From the NCBI GenBank assembly GCA_021731425.1, contig JAKFXJ010000276.1, positions 1 to 13,305 of the forward strand: DNA of 13,305 nucleotides, written 5' to 3'. How positions within the stretch are numbered: position 1 is the first letter of the stretch; every line of letters starts with the position of its first letter. A model generated the notes under the pieces. The model had not been told where the DNA came from. It did no database searches and saw nothing but the letters and a program-made list of their open reading frames with translations. Positions 1 to 6,734 of the stretch are shown here, piece by piece. A program made the translations under genes and the position numbers. Source of the stretch: Limnohabitans sp. (GTDB taxonomy: Bacteria > Pseudomonadota > Gammaproteobacteria > Burkholderiales > Burkholderiaceae_C).

Positions 1-746
1 GCGAACGCGTCATGGGCCGCTGCCCGGGTGCTTTTTCTGAATATGCCCTGATGGATGTGCGCGAGATCATGCGCGTGCCGGACAACTTGTCGCTGGAGCA
101 AGCCGCCTCGATCCCACTCACATTTTTGGTGACTTATGACCTCTTGGTCTTGCAAGGCCACTTGAAAGCCGACCAATGGCTGCTGATCAACGGCGTGTCT
201 TCGGGTGTGGGTGTGGCCAGCTTGCAAATGGCCAAGGTGCTGGGCGCCAAAGTCATCGGCACTTCAGGCTCACAGGCCAAGCTCGATCAATTGAAGCCCC
301 TTGGGCTGGATGTGGGCTTGTGCACCCGCGCGGCCGATTTTCATCAGGCCGTGCTGCAAGCCACTGACCAAAAAGGCGCCAACTTGGTGGTCAACACCGT
401 GGGCGGCAGTGTCTTTGCAGAAAGCATGCGCTGCATGGCGTTTCAGGGTCGTTTGGGTTTTGTGGGCTATGTCGACAACACCCTCAACGCCACCATTGAC
501 CTGGAAGCCTTGCACGCCAAGCGACTGTGTCTGTATGGCGTGTCCAACAAGAACCGCACACCGGCCCAACGTGCCGATGGCATCGCCCAGTTTGCGGCGC
601 AAATCCTGCCGGCTTTTGCCGATGGCCGCATCCAACCCTTGCTCGATCGGGTCTTTGATTTCGACCAACTGGGCCAAGCCAAGGCCCACATGGAAAGCAA
701 CCAGCACACGGGCAAGATCGTGCTGCGCATCGCCACCCCGGATTGA
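1..746 (+). CDS. Quinone oxidoreductase-like MDR (zinc-independent) protein, C-terminal part
   Basis: This is a medium-chain dehydrogenase/reductase of the quinone oxidoreductase type, which would use NAD(P)H to reduce a quinone, enone or enoyl-type substrate in the cytoplasm. The reading frame is already open at the left edge (codon phase starts at base 3). The visible start, ERVMGRCPGAFSEYAL, is the end of the N-terminal catalytic domain, so the ATG at 12 is internal and roughly 80 residues are missing. The nucleotide-binding Rossmann fold follows, with the glycine-rich turn GVSSGVGVASLQ (about 190-230). The C-terminal segment with HTGKIVL is typical of the family. No structural-zinc cysteine cluster is visible, which fits the zinc-independent branch. 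The stop lies 31 bases before the Bug gene and the strand is the same, so they are probably co-transcribed. The substrate is unknown. Confidence 0.88.
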   Translation, partial: ERVMGRCPGAFSEYALMDVREIMRVPDNLSLEQAASIPLTFLVTYDLLVLQGHLKADQWLLINGVSSGVGVASLQMAKVLGAKVIGTSGSQAKLDQLKPLGLDVGLCTRAADFHQAVLQATDQKGANLVVNTVGGSVFAESMRCMAFQGRLGFVGYVDNTLNATIDLEALHAKRLCLYGVSNKNRTPAQRADGIAQFAAQILPAFADGRIQPLLDRVFDFDQLGQAKAHMESNQHTGKIVLRIATPD

Positions 747-777
747 TCCCTAAAAATACCCAACCGAAGGAGACAAC

Positions 778-1752
778 ATGATGAACAAGAGAAAACTGAT
801 TTCCGCTTTGGCCCTGGCTTGCTTGGCCTGGGGCGCACAAGCGCAGGGCACGGCCTACCCCAACAAGCCCGTGCGTTTGGTGGTGGGCTTTGCGCCAGGT
901 GGGGCTGCCGACTATGTGGCCCGTGCCATGAGCGACGCCATGGGCAAGTCCTTGGGTCAAACCGTGATTGTGGAAAACCGTGCAGGTGCAGGCTCCAGCA
1001 TCGCTGCGGAAAACGTGGCCAAAGCCGCGCCCGATGGCTACACCGTTTTGTTAGCCAGCCCCAGCAGCATTTCGGTGAACCCGGCCCTTAACCCCAAGCT
1101 CAACTACACCCCCAAAGACCTGGTGCCGGTGACCAAGGTGACCACTTCGCCCTTGGTCATTGCTGTCAACCCTGGCATTGGCATCAACTCGGTGCAAGAC
1201 CTGATCGCACGCGCCAAACAGTCGCCTGGAAAGATCAATTTCGCCACATCTGGCAACGGCTCGGCCCCCCATTTGGGTGCGGCTTTGTTCACCCAGTTGA
1301 CCGGGGTGGAGATGACACACATCCCGTTTCGCGGCGGCAGTCCTGCCATCCAGTCGGTCATCGCGGGCGACACCCAGGTGACCTTTGGCACGCCGCCTTC
1401 GGTCTTGCCCATGGTGCAAGCTGGGCGCTTGAAGGGCTTGGCTGTCAGCACCAAAACCGCTACACCGCTGGTGCCCGGTGTGCCCGGCATGCAGGAAGCG
1501 GGTTTGCCCGACTACGCGATCGAGTTTTGGTATGGCTTGTTTGTCCCGGTGGGCACCCCCCCTACGGTGATGAAGAAAATTTTTGACGCCGCGCATTCGG
1601 CCGTGACGCAAGCCTCGGTCAAAGCCGCCCTGGCGCGTGAAGGCACCGACGTATCCTTGTCCTCATCCCCCGAGCAGTTTGGCTCGTTCCTGACCGAAGA
1701 CGCCAAATTCTGGGTCAAGTTGGTCAAGAGCGCCGGTGTCAAAATCGACTGA
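778..1752 (+). CDS. Bug-family (TctC-like) tripartite tricarboxylate transporter substrate-binding protein
   Basis: This is a periplasmic binding protein of the Bug/TctC family, which captures small carboxylates or related compounds for TTT-type uptake or for sensing. The 324-residue length is normal. Residues 1-22 form a Sec signal peptide: a basic start (MMNKRK), a hydrophobic core and a likely cut after AQA. The mature protein opens with the family signature YPNKPVRLVVGFAPGG, followed by Asp45, the family's conserved ligand-loop aspartate. VENRAGAG (about 65-72) and PDGYTVLL (about 85-92) follow, then the second-domain HIPFRGGSPA. The start is supported by AAGGAG at 767-772, five bases before the first of two tandem ATGs. 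No TctA or TctB membrane partner is in view, which is common for the many orphan Bug genes of Burkholderiales. The flanking enzymes suggest the ligand feeds this operon, but its identity is open. Confidence 0.93.
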   Translation: MMNKRKLISALALACLAWGAQAQGTAYPNKPVRLVVGFAPGGAADYVARAMSDAMGKSLGQTVIVENRAGAGSSIAAENVAKAAPDGYTVLLASPSSISVNPALNPKLNYTPKDLVPVTKVTTSPLVIAVNPGIGINSVQDLIARAKQSPGKINFATSGNGSAPHLGAALFTQLTGVEMTHIPFRGGSPAIQSVIAGDTQVTFGTPPSVLPMVQAGRLKGLAVSTKTATPLVPGVPGMQEAGLPDYAIEFWYGLFVPVGTPPTVMKKIFDAAHSAVTQASVKAALAREGTDVSLSSSPEQFGSFLTEDAKFWVKLVKSAGVKID

Positions 1753-1758
1753 TCACAC

Positions 1759-1763
1759 AGGAG
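1759..1763 (+). promoter_or_regulatory. Ribosome binding site choosing the GTG start of the class II aldolase gene
   Basis: AGGAG lies seven bases downstream of the Bug stop codon and eight bases before an in-frame GTG at 1772. No comparable motif precedes the upstream in-frame GTG (1736), which would overlap the Bug gene, or the downstream ATG (1802). It therefore favours 1772 as the true start. Confidence 0.6.
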
Positions 1764-1771
1764 TGCGCAAG

Positions 1772-2557
1772 GTGGAAAAAGGCTTTTTGCAAATTGAATC
1801 GATGCGTTCGCGCTGCTCGGCAGCCGAGTGGCAGGCGCGTGTCGATCTGGCGGCGTGTTACCGCTTGGTGGACATCTACGGCATGTCTGACATGATGGCC
1901 AACCACATTTCATCGCGAGTGCCGGGCGAAGACGGCGCCTTCCTCATCAATGCCTACGGCATGATGTACGAAGAGATCACCGCGTCGAGCCTGATCAAGA
2001 TCGACCACGATGGCAACATTTTGTCCAAGCCCGATTTTGGTGACTTGAACTACGGCATCAACAAGGCCGGTTATGTGATCCACAGTGCCGTGCACGCGGC
2101 CCGGCCTGAGGTCGATTGCGTCATCCACACCCACAGCTGGGCCTCGATGGCCGTGTCCTCGCTCGAATGTGGTCTGCTGCCCCTCACACAAACGTCCATG
2201 CGCTTTTTGAAAATCGGTTACCACGACTACCAAGGGGTGGTGCTGGATCTGGCCGAGCAGGCCTCTTTGGTGGAGGACCTGGGGCAGGGCGAAGCCCTGA
2301 TCCTGCGCAACCACGGTGCGCTCACGGTGGGCCGCAGCGTGGGCGAAGCCTTCAACTGGATGCACCGTTTGGAGTTGTCCTGCCGTTCACAACTGGCGGC
2401 CATGGCCTGCCAAACGCCTTTTGTGAAAGTGGCGCCTGACGTGCTGGAGGAGACCTGGAACAACTATCAGCCCAGCACACGCAGACCGTATGGCCTGATG
2501 GAGTGGCCGGCCTTGCTGCGCAAGCTCGACCGCATGGACCCCAGCTACAAGACCTGA
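1772..2557 (+). CDS. Class II aldolase/adducin-family protein
   Basis: This is a class II aldolase/adducin-fold protein, a metal-dependent family that includes sugar-phosphate aldolases, epimerases and decarboxylase-like members. With the GTG start at 1772 it has 261 residues, normal for the family. The metal-binding histidines are present: HTH at His119/His121 and the later NHGAL His181. The position that aligns by spacing with the catalytic Glu73 of fuculose-1-phosphate aldolase (19 residues before the first metal His) is Gly100, in the context INKAGYVIH. This adducin-like pattern is common in uncharacterised family members and argues against classical retro-aldol chemistry on sugar phosphates. 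The gene sits 19 bases after the Bug gene and 8 bases before a 2-hydroxyacid dehydrogenase, so a carboxylate or hydroxyacid substrate is plausible. GTG 1736 and ATG 1802 are alternative starts. Confidence 0.88.
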   Translation: MEKGFLQIESMRSRCSAAEWQARVDLAACYRLVDIYGMSDMMANHISSRVPGEDGAFLINAYGMMYEEITASSLIKIDHDGNILSKPDFGDLNYGINKAGYVIHSAVHAARPEVDCVIHTHSWASMAVSSLECGLLPLTQTSMRFLKIGYHDYQGVVLDLAEQASLVEDLGQGEALILRNHGALTVGRSVGEAFNWMHRLELSCRSQLAAMACQTPFVKVAPDVLEETWNNYQPSTRRPYGLMEWPALLRKLDRMDPSYKT

Positions 2558-2559
2558 GG
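2556..2559 (+). promoter_or_regulatory. Ribosome binding site supporting a TTG start of the 2-hydroxyacid dehydrogenase
   Basis: GAGG overlaps the stop codon region of the aldolase-like gene and lies six bases before an in-frame TTG at 2566. The later ATG at 2602 would cut through the first beta strand of the dehydrogenase fold (VLRILMSP), so the TTG is preferred. The motif is short, so confidence is moderate. Confidence 0.45.
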
Positions 2560-2565
2560 CCACCC

Positions 2566-3582
2566 TTGAACAGCGAGCCCGCACCCGTCCTGCGCATCCT
2601 CATGTCGCCCGCCAGTGTGGCCCAGCTGGGCGTCGCGGTGGCCGAGGTCATGGGGGCTCGCCCATTTGAGTTGCTGGCGCTCGATGAGGCCGTGGCCACA
2701 CAACGCACGGACGCCGACGTGGCCTTCATTTCGCGCGAAGTCACCGGCACCTCGACCAAACACGAAATCCATCCCGCTTTACAGCAGGTCTACACCTTGC
2801 TGCGCCAATCGCCTGGCCTCCAATGGGTGCACATCCATTCGGCCGGTGCTGACCGTCAGATTTACCAGGACTTGATGGCCAAAGGGGTGCGGATTTCCAC
2901 GTCCTCCGGGGCCAATGCGCAGGTGGTGGCCACCGTGGCTTTGGCGGGCTTGTTGGCCCTGGCCAGAAAGTTCCCCCTGTTGTGGGCCGAGCAACAAGCG
3001 CGTGAGTGGATTCCCATGATGGGCCAGCGCATGCCGCGTGACCTGCCGGGCCAGACCGCGACCATCGTGGGCTGGGGCCCCATCGGGCAAAAACTGGGCA
3101 GTTTGCTGATGGCGCTGGGACTCAAGGTGGTGGCGGTGCGTCAAAACGTTGACCCCAGCTCCCAGGGGCAGGGCGGTGTGGAGCAGGTGAGCTTTGATGG
3201 CCTGGCAACCGCGCTGCCCCGAACGGATTGGCTCATCTTGGCGTGCCCCCTGACCGCCAAGACCCGCCAGTTGGTCAATGCCCATGTGCTGGCCGCGCTG
3301 CCATTGGGGGCGCACCTGATCAACGTGGCCCGGGGCGAAGTGGTGGACCAGGACGCGTTGGTGTCGGCCCTTCAAAGCGGTCACTTGGGCGGTGCATTTT
3401 TGGATGTGTTCGCGCATGAACCTTTGCCCACCGATTCACCCCTGTGGGCCATGCCCCAGGTCATGGTCACGCCCCACGCGGCTGGCCACTCGGATGGCAA
3501 TGAAGCCCGGGTCAGCCAGATGTTCCTGGACAACCTGAAGTGCTGGACCTTGGGGCAAGCGCTGCGCAACGTTGTCGCATAA
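2566..3582 (+). CDS. D-isomer-specific 2-hydroxyacid dehydrogenase
   Basis: This cytoplasmic enzyme should interconvert a 2-oxoacid and a D-2-hydroxyacid (glyoxylate/hydroxypyruvate reductase-like) with a nicotinamide cofactor. From the TTG at 2566 it has 338 residues. The split catalytic domain is residues 1-110 plus the C-terminus, with the Rossmann domain in between. The nucleotide loop is GWGPIG (169-174). The catalytic triad is complete: Arg256 in NVARGEVV, Glu285 in DVFAHEPLP and His304 in TPHAAGHS. The second Rossmann strand ends VVAVRQ, with Arg192 where NAD-dependent relatives usually carry Asp; this resembles NADPH-preferring glyoxylate reductases such as GhrA. It is the last gene of the left operon, eight bases after the aldolase-like gene. 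An alternative start is ATG 2602 (326 residues), which I think is too short. Confidence 0.9.
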   Translation: MNSEPAPVLRILMSPASVAQLGVAVAEVMGARPFELLALDEAVATQRTDADVAFISREVTGTSTKHEIHPALQQVYTLLRQSPGLQWVHIHSAGADRQIYQDLMAKGVRISTSSGANAQVVATVALAGLLALARKFPLLWAEQQAREWIPMMGQRMPRDLPGQTATIVGWGPIGQKLGSLLMALGLKVVAVRQNVDPSSQGQGGVEQVSFDGLATALPRTDWLILACPLTAKTRQLVNAHVLAALPLGAHLINVARGEVVDQDALVSALQSGHLGGAFLDVFAHEPLPTDSPLWAMPQVMVTPHAAGHSDGNEARVSQMFLDNLKCWTLGQALRNVVA

Positions 3583-3765
3583 AGCCACCCGACCCCGATC
3601 TTTTTGTCCGTGTCCAACGCACGGGTGTGTTCTGCTTACATGACTTGCGGGTGAACAAGACCGCCCAAAACACTAGCACACCCAGCTTTCATTTGCTGAA
3701 ATATTAAGCAATTACAATCGTGCCTCTTCCTACAGCTCACCCCCCAAAAACACCCACCTCCGGTC
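3583..3765. other. Intergenic region between the catabolic operon and dusB
   Basis: This is the longest gene-free stretch in the window, 183 bases. It is richer in A/T near its right end than the surrounding genes. It contains a small CCGTG/CACGG hairpin (3608-3624) without a following T-run, and CACCCG/CGGGTG repeats at 3586-3591, 3622-3627 and 3648-3653. It also holds a promoter-like -10 box near 3713. I see no open reading frame, tRNA or convincing terminator in it. Confidence 0.6.
3690..3718 (+). promoter_or_regulatory. Possible sigma70 promoter of dusB-fis-purH
   Basis: TACAAT at 3713-3718 matches the -10 consensus in five of six positions and lies in the only A/T-rich part of this gap. 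The matching -35 is poor: CATTTG at 17-base spacing, while the better TTGCTG (3693-3698) is only 14 bases away. Transcription would begin near 3725 and give a leader of about 40 bases. The location before the first gene of a housekeeping block is the main support. Confidence 0.35.
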
Positions 3766-4812
3766 ATGCAGATAGGCCCCTATCCCTTGACGAACAACTT
3801 GTTTGTCGCCCCCATGGCGGGGGTGACTGACCGGCCATTTCGTCAACTGTGCCGGCAGTTTGGTGCGGGCTATGCGGTCAGCGAAATGGTGACTTCGCGC
3901 CCTGATTTGTGGGCTTCGCTCAAAACCTCGCGCCGCGCTAACCACGACGGCGAGCCCGGCCCGATTGCGGTGCAAATCGCAGGCACCGAGGCGCAGATGA
4001 TGGCCGACGCCGCCCGCTACAACATCGACCGGGGCGCACAAATCATCGACATCAACATGGGCTGCCCGGCCAAAAAAGTCTGCAACAAATGGGCCGGATC
4101 GGCCCTGATGCAAGACGAACCGCTGGCGCTGGAGATCATTTCTGCCGTGGTGCAAGCCGCCTTGCCGCACGGGGTGCCCGTGACATTGAAAATGCGCACC
4201 GGCTGGTGCGACGCTGAAAAAAATGCCCTGAGCCTGGCCCGTGCGGCCGAAAGTGCGGGGGTGCAAATGGTCACCGTGCACGGCCGCACCCGTGAGCAGG
4301 GCTACAAAGGCTTGGCCGAATACGACACGGTGGCCGCTGTGAAGGCGGCTTTGCGCATCCCTGTGGTGGCCAACGGCGACATCGATTCGCCCGAAAAAGC
4401 CCGTGATGTGCTGCGCATGACCGGGGCCGATGCGGTCATGATCGGCCGTGCCGCGCAAGGCAGCCCCTGGATCTTTCGTGAGATCGCTCACTTTCTGGCC
4501 ACGGGCGAACACCTGGCGCCGCCGCTGGTGGGCGAAGTGCGTCGCGCCTTGCTCGAGCACCTGCAAGACCACTACGGCCTGTATGGCGAATACACCGGGG
4601 TGCGCTCGGCCCGCAAGCACATTGGCTGGTATGTGCGCACGCTGCCCGGTGGTGATGCTTTTCGCGAACACATGAACACCCTGGAGACTGCAGACGGGCA
4701 ACTGGCTGCAGTGGCCGCCTATCTGGACGGCTTGGCCGAGCAGATGGAGCGCCTGCCCCAGCGCCAGTCCCTGCACCCTGAAGCTTGCCCCGATTTAGAG
4801 ACCACGCCATGA
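3766..4812 (+). CDS. dusB: tRNA-dihydrouridine synthase B
   Basis: This FMN enzyme reduces specific uridines in tRNA to dihydrouridine using NADPH. It has 348 residues and the family layout: an N-terminal TIM barrel opening with NLFVAPMAGVTDRPFR (11-26), then a small helical C-terminal domain. The catalytic cysteine is Cys100 in NMGCPAKKV. FMN-binding segments are visible at LKMRTG (141-146), TVHGRT (170-175), VANGDI (201-206) and MIGRAA (225-230). The GCPAKKV context and the linkage to fis identify the DusB subfamily. The ATG at 3766 gives the expected N-terminus, but no Shine-Dalgarno sequence precedes it; the upstream bases are C/A-rich. The stop overlaps the fis start as ATGA, so the two genes are translationally linked, as in the well-known dusB-fis operon of gammaproteobacteria. 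Confidence 0.96.
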   Translation: MQIGPYPLTNNLFVAPMAGVTDRPFRQLCRQFGAGYAVSEMVTSRPDLWASLKTSRRANHDGEPGPIAVQIAGTEAQMMADAARYNIDRGAQIIDINMGCPAKKVCNKWAGSALMQDEPLALEIISAVVQAALPHGVPVTLKMRTGWCDAEKNALSLARAAESAGVQMVTVHGRTREQGYKGLAEYDTVAAVKAALRIPVVANGDIDSPEKARDVLRMTGADAVMIGRAAQGSPWIFREIAHFLATGEHLAPPLVGEVRRALLEHLQDHYGLYGEYTGVRSARKHIGWYVRTLPGGDAFREHMNTLETADGQLAAVAAYLDGLAEQMERLPQRQSLHPEACPDLETTP

Positions 4813-5048
4813 GCGAACCCCAATCGATTGAACACTGCATCCGGGCCAACCTGGAAATCTATTTCCGTGACCTCGATGGCACCGACCCCAACGGCTTGTA
4901 CGACATGCTGGTCAAGTTGGTCGAAAAGCCGCTGCTCGATGTGGTGATGAGCCAGTCAGGTCAGAACCAGTCGCGTGCGGCCGAATGGTTGGGGCTGAAC
5001 CGCAACACCTTGCGCAAGAAATTGCTGGAACACGATTTGTTGAAATAA
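4809..5048 (+). CDS. fis: DNA-binding protein Fis, short form
   Basis: Fis is a small homodimeric nucleoid-associated protein that bends DNA and regulates rRNA, tRNA and growth-phase genes. The 79-residue product aligns with roughly residues 27-98 of the 98-residue Escherichia coli protein. It carries the PLLDVVM core helix (about 41-47) and the C-terminal helix-turn-helix NQSRAAEWLGLNRNTLRKK (about 53-71). The N-terminal beta-hairpin that E. coli Fis needs to activate DNA invertases is absent; short Fis proteins of this kind are usual in betaproteobacteria. The start ATG overlaps the dusB stop (ATGA). An in-frame start at 4785 would lie inside dusB and adds no family sequence, so it was not chosen. 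Expression is probably coupled to dusB. Confidence 0.95.
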   Translation: MSEPQSIEHCIRANLEIYFRDLDGTDPNGLYDMLVKLVEKPLLDVVMSQSGQNQSRAAEWLGLNRNTLRKKLLEHDLLK

Positions 5049-5147
5049 CGCTGGTGCGGCCTGGTCCCGCCAAGTGTCCATGAATGCCCGCCGGAATCCT
5101 TGCCCCGGCCTTGCCTTGAACCCTCCAGAATTTTGAAGAAAGTCCCC

Positions 5148-6734
5148 ATGAGAGCCCTCATCTCCGTCTCTGACAAAACCGGCATCGTCGACCTGGCCAA
5201 AGAACTCCACGCCCTTGGCGTGGGCCTGATCTCCACCGGCGGCACCGCCAAGCTCTTGGCCGAACAAGGCTTGACCGTGACCGAGGTGGCCGAAGTCACA
5301 GGCTTCCCCGAAATGCTGGACGGCCGTGTCAAAACCCTGCACCCCAAGGTGCACGGCGGTTTGCTGGCCCGCCGCGACACGCCCGAGCACATGGCCGCTT
5401 TGCAGGCGCATGGCATCGACACCATCGATTTGTTGATCGTCAACCTCTACCCGTTTGAGTCCACCGTGGCCAAGCCCGGTTGCACGCTGGCCGACGCCAT
5501 CGAGAACATCGACATCGGCGGCCCCGCCATGGTGCGCAGCGCGGCCAAGAACTGGAAAGACGTGGGCATCGTGACCGACGCCAGCCAATACCCAGCGGTG
5601 ATGACCGAGTTGAAAGCCAACGGCAAGCTCAGCGACAAACTGCGCTTTTCTTTGTCCGTGGCTGCGTTCAACCGCATCAGCCAATACGATGGCGCGATCA
5701 GCAACTACCTCTCCAGCGTGAACTTTGAAGCTGAGAAGCTGAGTGAAGACTACGTACCCGAGCGGGCTCAGTTCTCAGGCCAATTCAACGAGCAGTATGT
5801 GAAGGTGCAAGACCTGCGCTACGGTGAAAACAGCCACCAGCAAGCCGCTTGGTACCGCGACTTGGCCCCAGCGGCCGGATCGCTGGCCACCGGCGTTCAG
5901 TTGCAAGGCAAAGAACTCAGCTACAACAACATCGCTGATGCAGACGCTGCATGGGAATGCGTGAAGAGCTTCGAGGCCACCGCTTGCGTCATCGTCAAAC
6001 ACGCCAACCCCTGCGGTGTGGCCGTGGGTGCGAACCCGCTCGAGGCCTACAGCAAAGCTTTCCAAACCGACCCCACCAGCGCGTTTGGCGGCATCATCGC
6101 CTTCAACCGCCCTGTGGACAAAGCCGCTGCCGAGACCGTGAGCAAGCAGTTTGTCGAAGTGCTGATGGCCCCTGACTTCAGCGCTGAAGCGCTCGAAGTG
6201 TTCAAGAGCAAAGTGAATGTGCGCTTGATGAAAATCGCGCTACCAACCAGCTACGGCGACGTGCGCAACGCGCTCGAAACCAAGCGTGTGGGCTCAGGTC
6301 TGTTGTTGCAAAGCGCGGATAACCACGAGCTGGCGCTGGCCGACATGAAGATCGTCACCGTCAAACAACCCACCCCTGAAGAACTCAACGATTTACTGTT
6401 CGCCTGGAAAGTGGCCAAGTTCGTCAAATCCAACGCCATCGTGTTCTGCAAAAACGGTATGACCATGGGCGTGGGCGCAGGCCAAATGAGCCGCTTGGAT
6501 TCTGCCCGTATTGCCAGCATCAAGGCCGAAGCGGCCAAGCTCAGCCTGCAGGGCACCGTGGTGGCGAGTGATGCCTTCTTCCCCTTCCGCGACGGCCTCG
6601 ACGTGGTGGTGGACGCAGGTGCGACCTGTGTGGCCCAGCCCGGTGGCTCCATGCGTGACCAAGAAGTCATCGATGCCGCCAACGAGCACGGCGTGGCGAT
6701 GGTGTTCACGGGTGTGCGGCACTTCCGCCATTGA
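5148..6734 (+). CDS. purH: Bifunctional AICAR formyltransferase / IMP cyclohydrolase
   Basis: PurH catalyses the last two steps of de novo purine synthesis: it formylates AICAR with 10-formyltetrahydrofolate, then cyclises FAICAR to IMP. The product has 528 residues, the normal length. The N-terminal MGS-like cyclohydrolase domain shows SVSDKTG (6-12), the STGGTAKLL phosphate loop and [10 protein letters not shown]. The transformylase domain carries the catalytic Lys284-His285 pair in VKHANPCG, plus [11 protein letters not shown], and ends in the characteristic [10 protein letters not shown]. The ATG at 5148 gives the canonical N-terminus [12 protein letters not shown]; an earlier in-frame start at 5100 adds 16 residues with no family match. 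A 99-base gap separates it from fis and I see no good promoter there, so co-transcription with dusB-fis is likely. All motifs look intact. Confidence 0.97.
   Translation: MRALISVSDKTGIVDLAKELHALGVGLISTGGTAKLLAEQGLTVTEVAEVTGFPEMLDGRVKTLHPKVHGGLLARRDTPEHMAALQAHGIDTIDLLIVNLYPFESTVAKPGCTLADAIENIDIGGPAMVRSAAKNWKDVGIVTDASQYPAVMTELKANGKLSDKLRFSLSVAAFNRISQYDGAISNYLSSVNFEAEKLSEDYVPERAQFSGQFNEQYVKVQDLRYGENSHQQAAWYRDLAPAAGSLATGVQLQGKELSYNNIADADAAWECVKSFEATACVIVKHANPCGVAVGANPLEAYSKAFQTDPTSAFGGIIAFNRPVDKAAAETVSKQFVEVLMAPDFSAEALEVFKSKVNVRLMKIALPTSYGDVRNALETKRVGSGLLLQSADNHELALADMKIVTVKQPTPEELNDLLFAWKVAKFVKSNAIVFCKNGMTMGVGAGQMSRLDSARIASIKAEAAKLSLQGTVVASDAFFPFRDGLDVVVDAGATCVAQPGGSMRDQEVIDAANEHGVAMVFTGVRHFRH

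Noticed and set aside
12..14. ATG at 12 as the true start of the MDR oxidoreductase
   Set aside because: The codons before it are open to the window edge and fit the family (ERVMGRC). A start here would remove most of the catalytic domain.
3608..3624. Small hairpin after the 2-hydroxyacid dehydrogenase (CCGTG/CACGG) as a terminator
   Set aside because: The stem is five base pairs and no T-run follows, so it does not qualify as an intrinsic terminator.
3586..3653. CACCCG/CGGGTG repeats as an operator or attachment site
   Set aside because: Six-base repeats at irregular spacing are expected by chance in GC-rich DNA. There is no integrase, tRNA or regulator beside them.
3730..4776. 348-residue open frame antisense to dusB
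   Set aside because: It is almost the mirror of dusB and arises from high-GC codon use. The translation is rich in His, Gly and Arg and has no recognisable domain, while dusB on the other strand has all its active-site motifs.
5049..5147. Promoter or regulatory leader upstream of purH
   Set aside because: I looked for -35/-10 pairs and a stable stem-loop in the 99-base gap and found only poor matches (a TGG..CGG/CCGCCA stem with a bulge).
4956..5684. 242-residue open frame antisense to fis and purH
   Set aside because: It spans two well-supported genes on the other strand and shows no domain signature.
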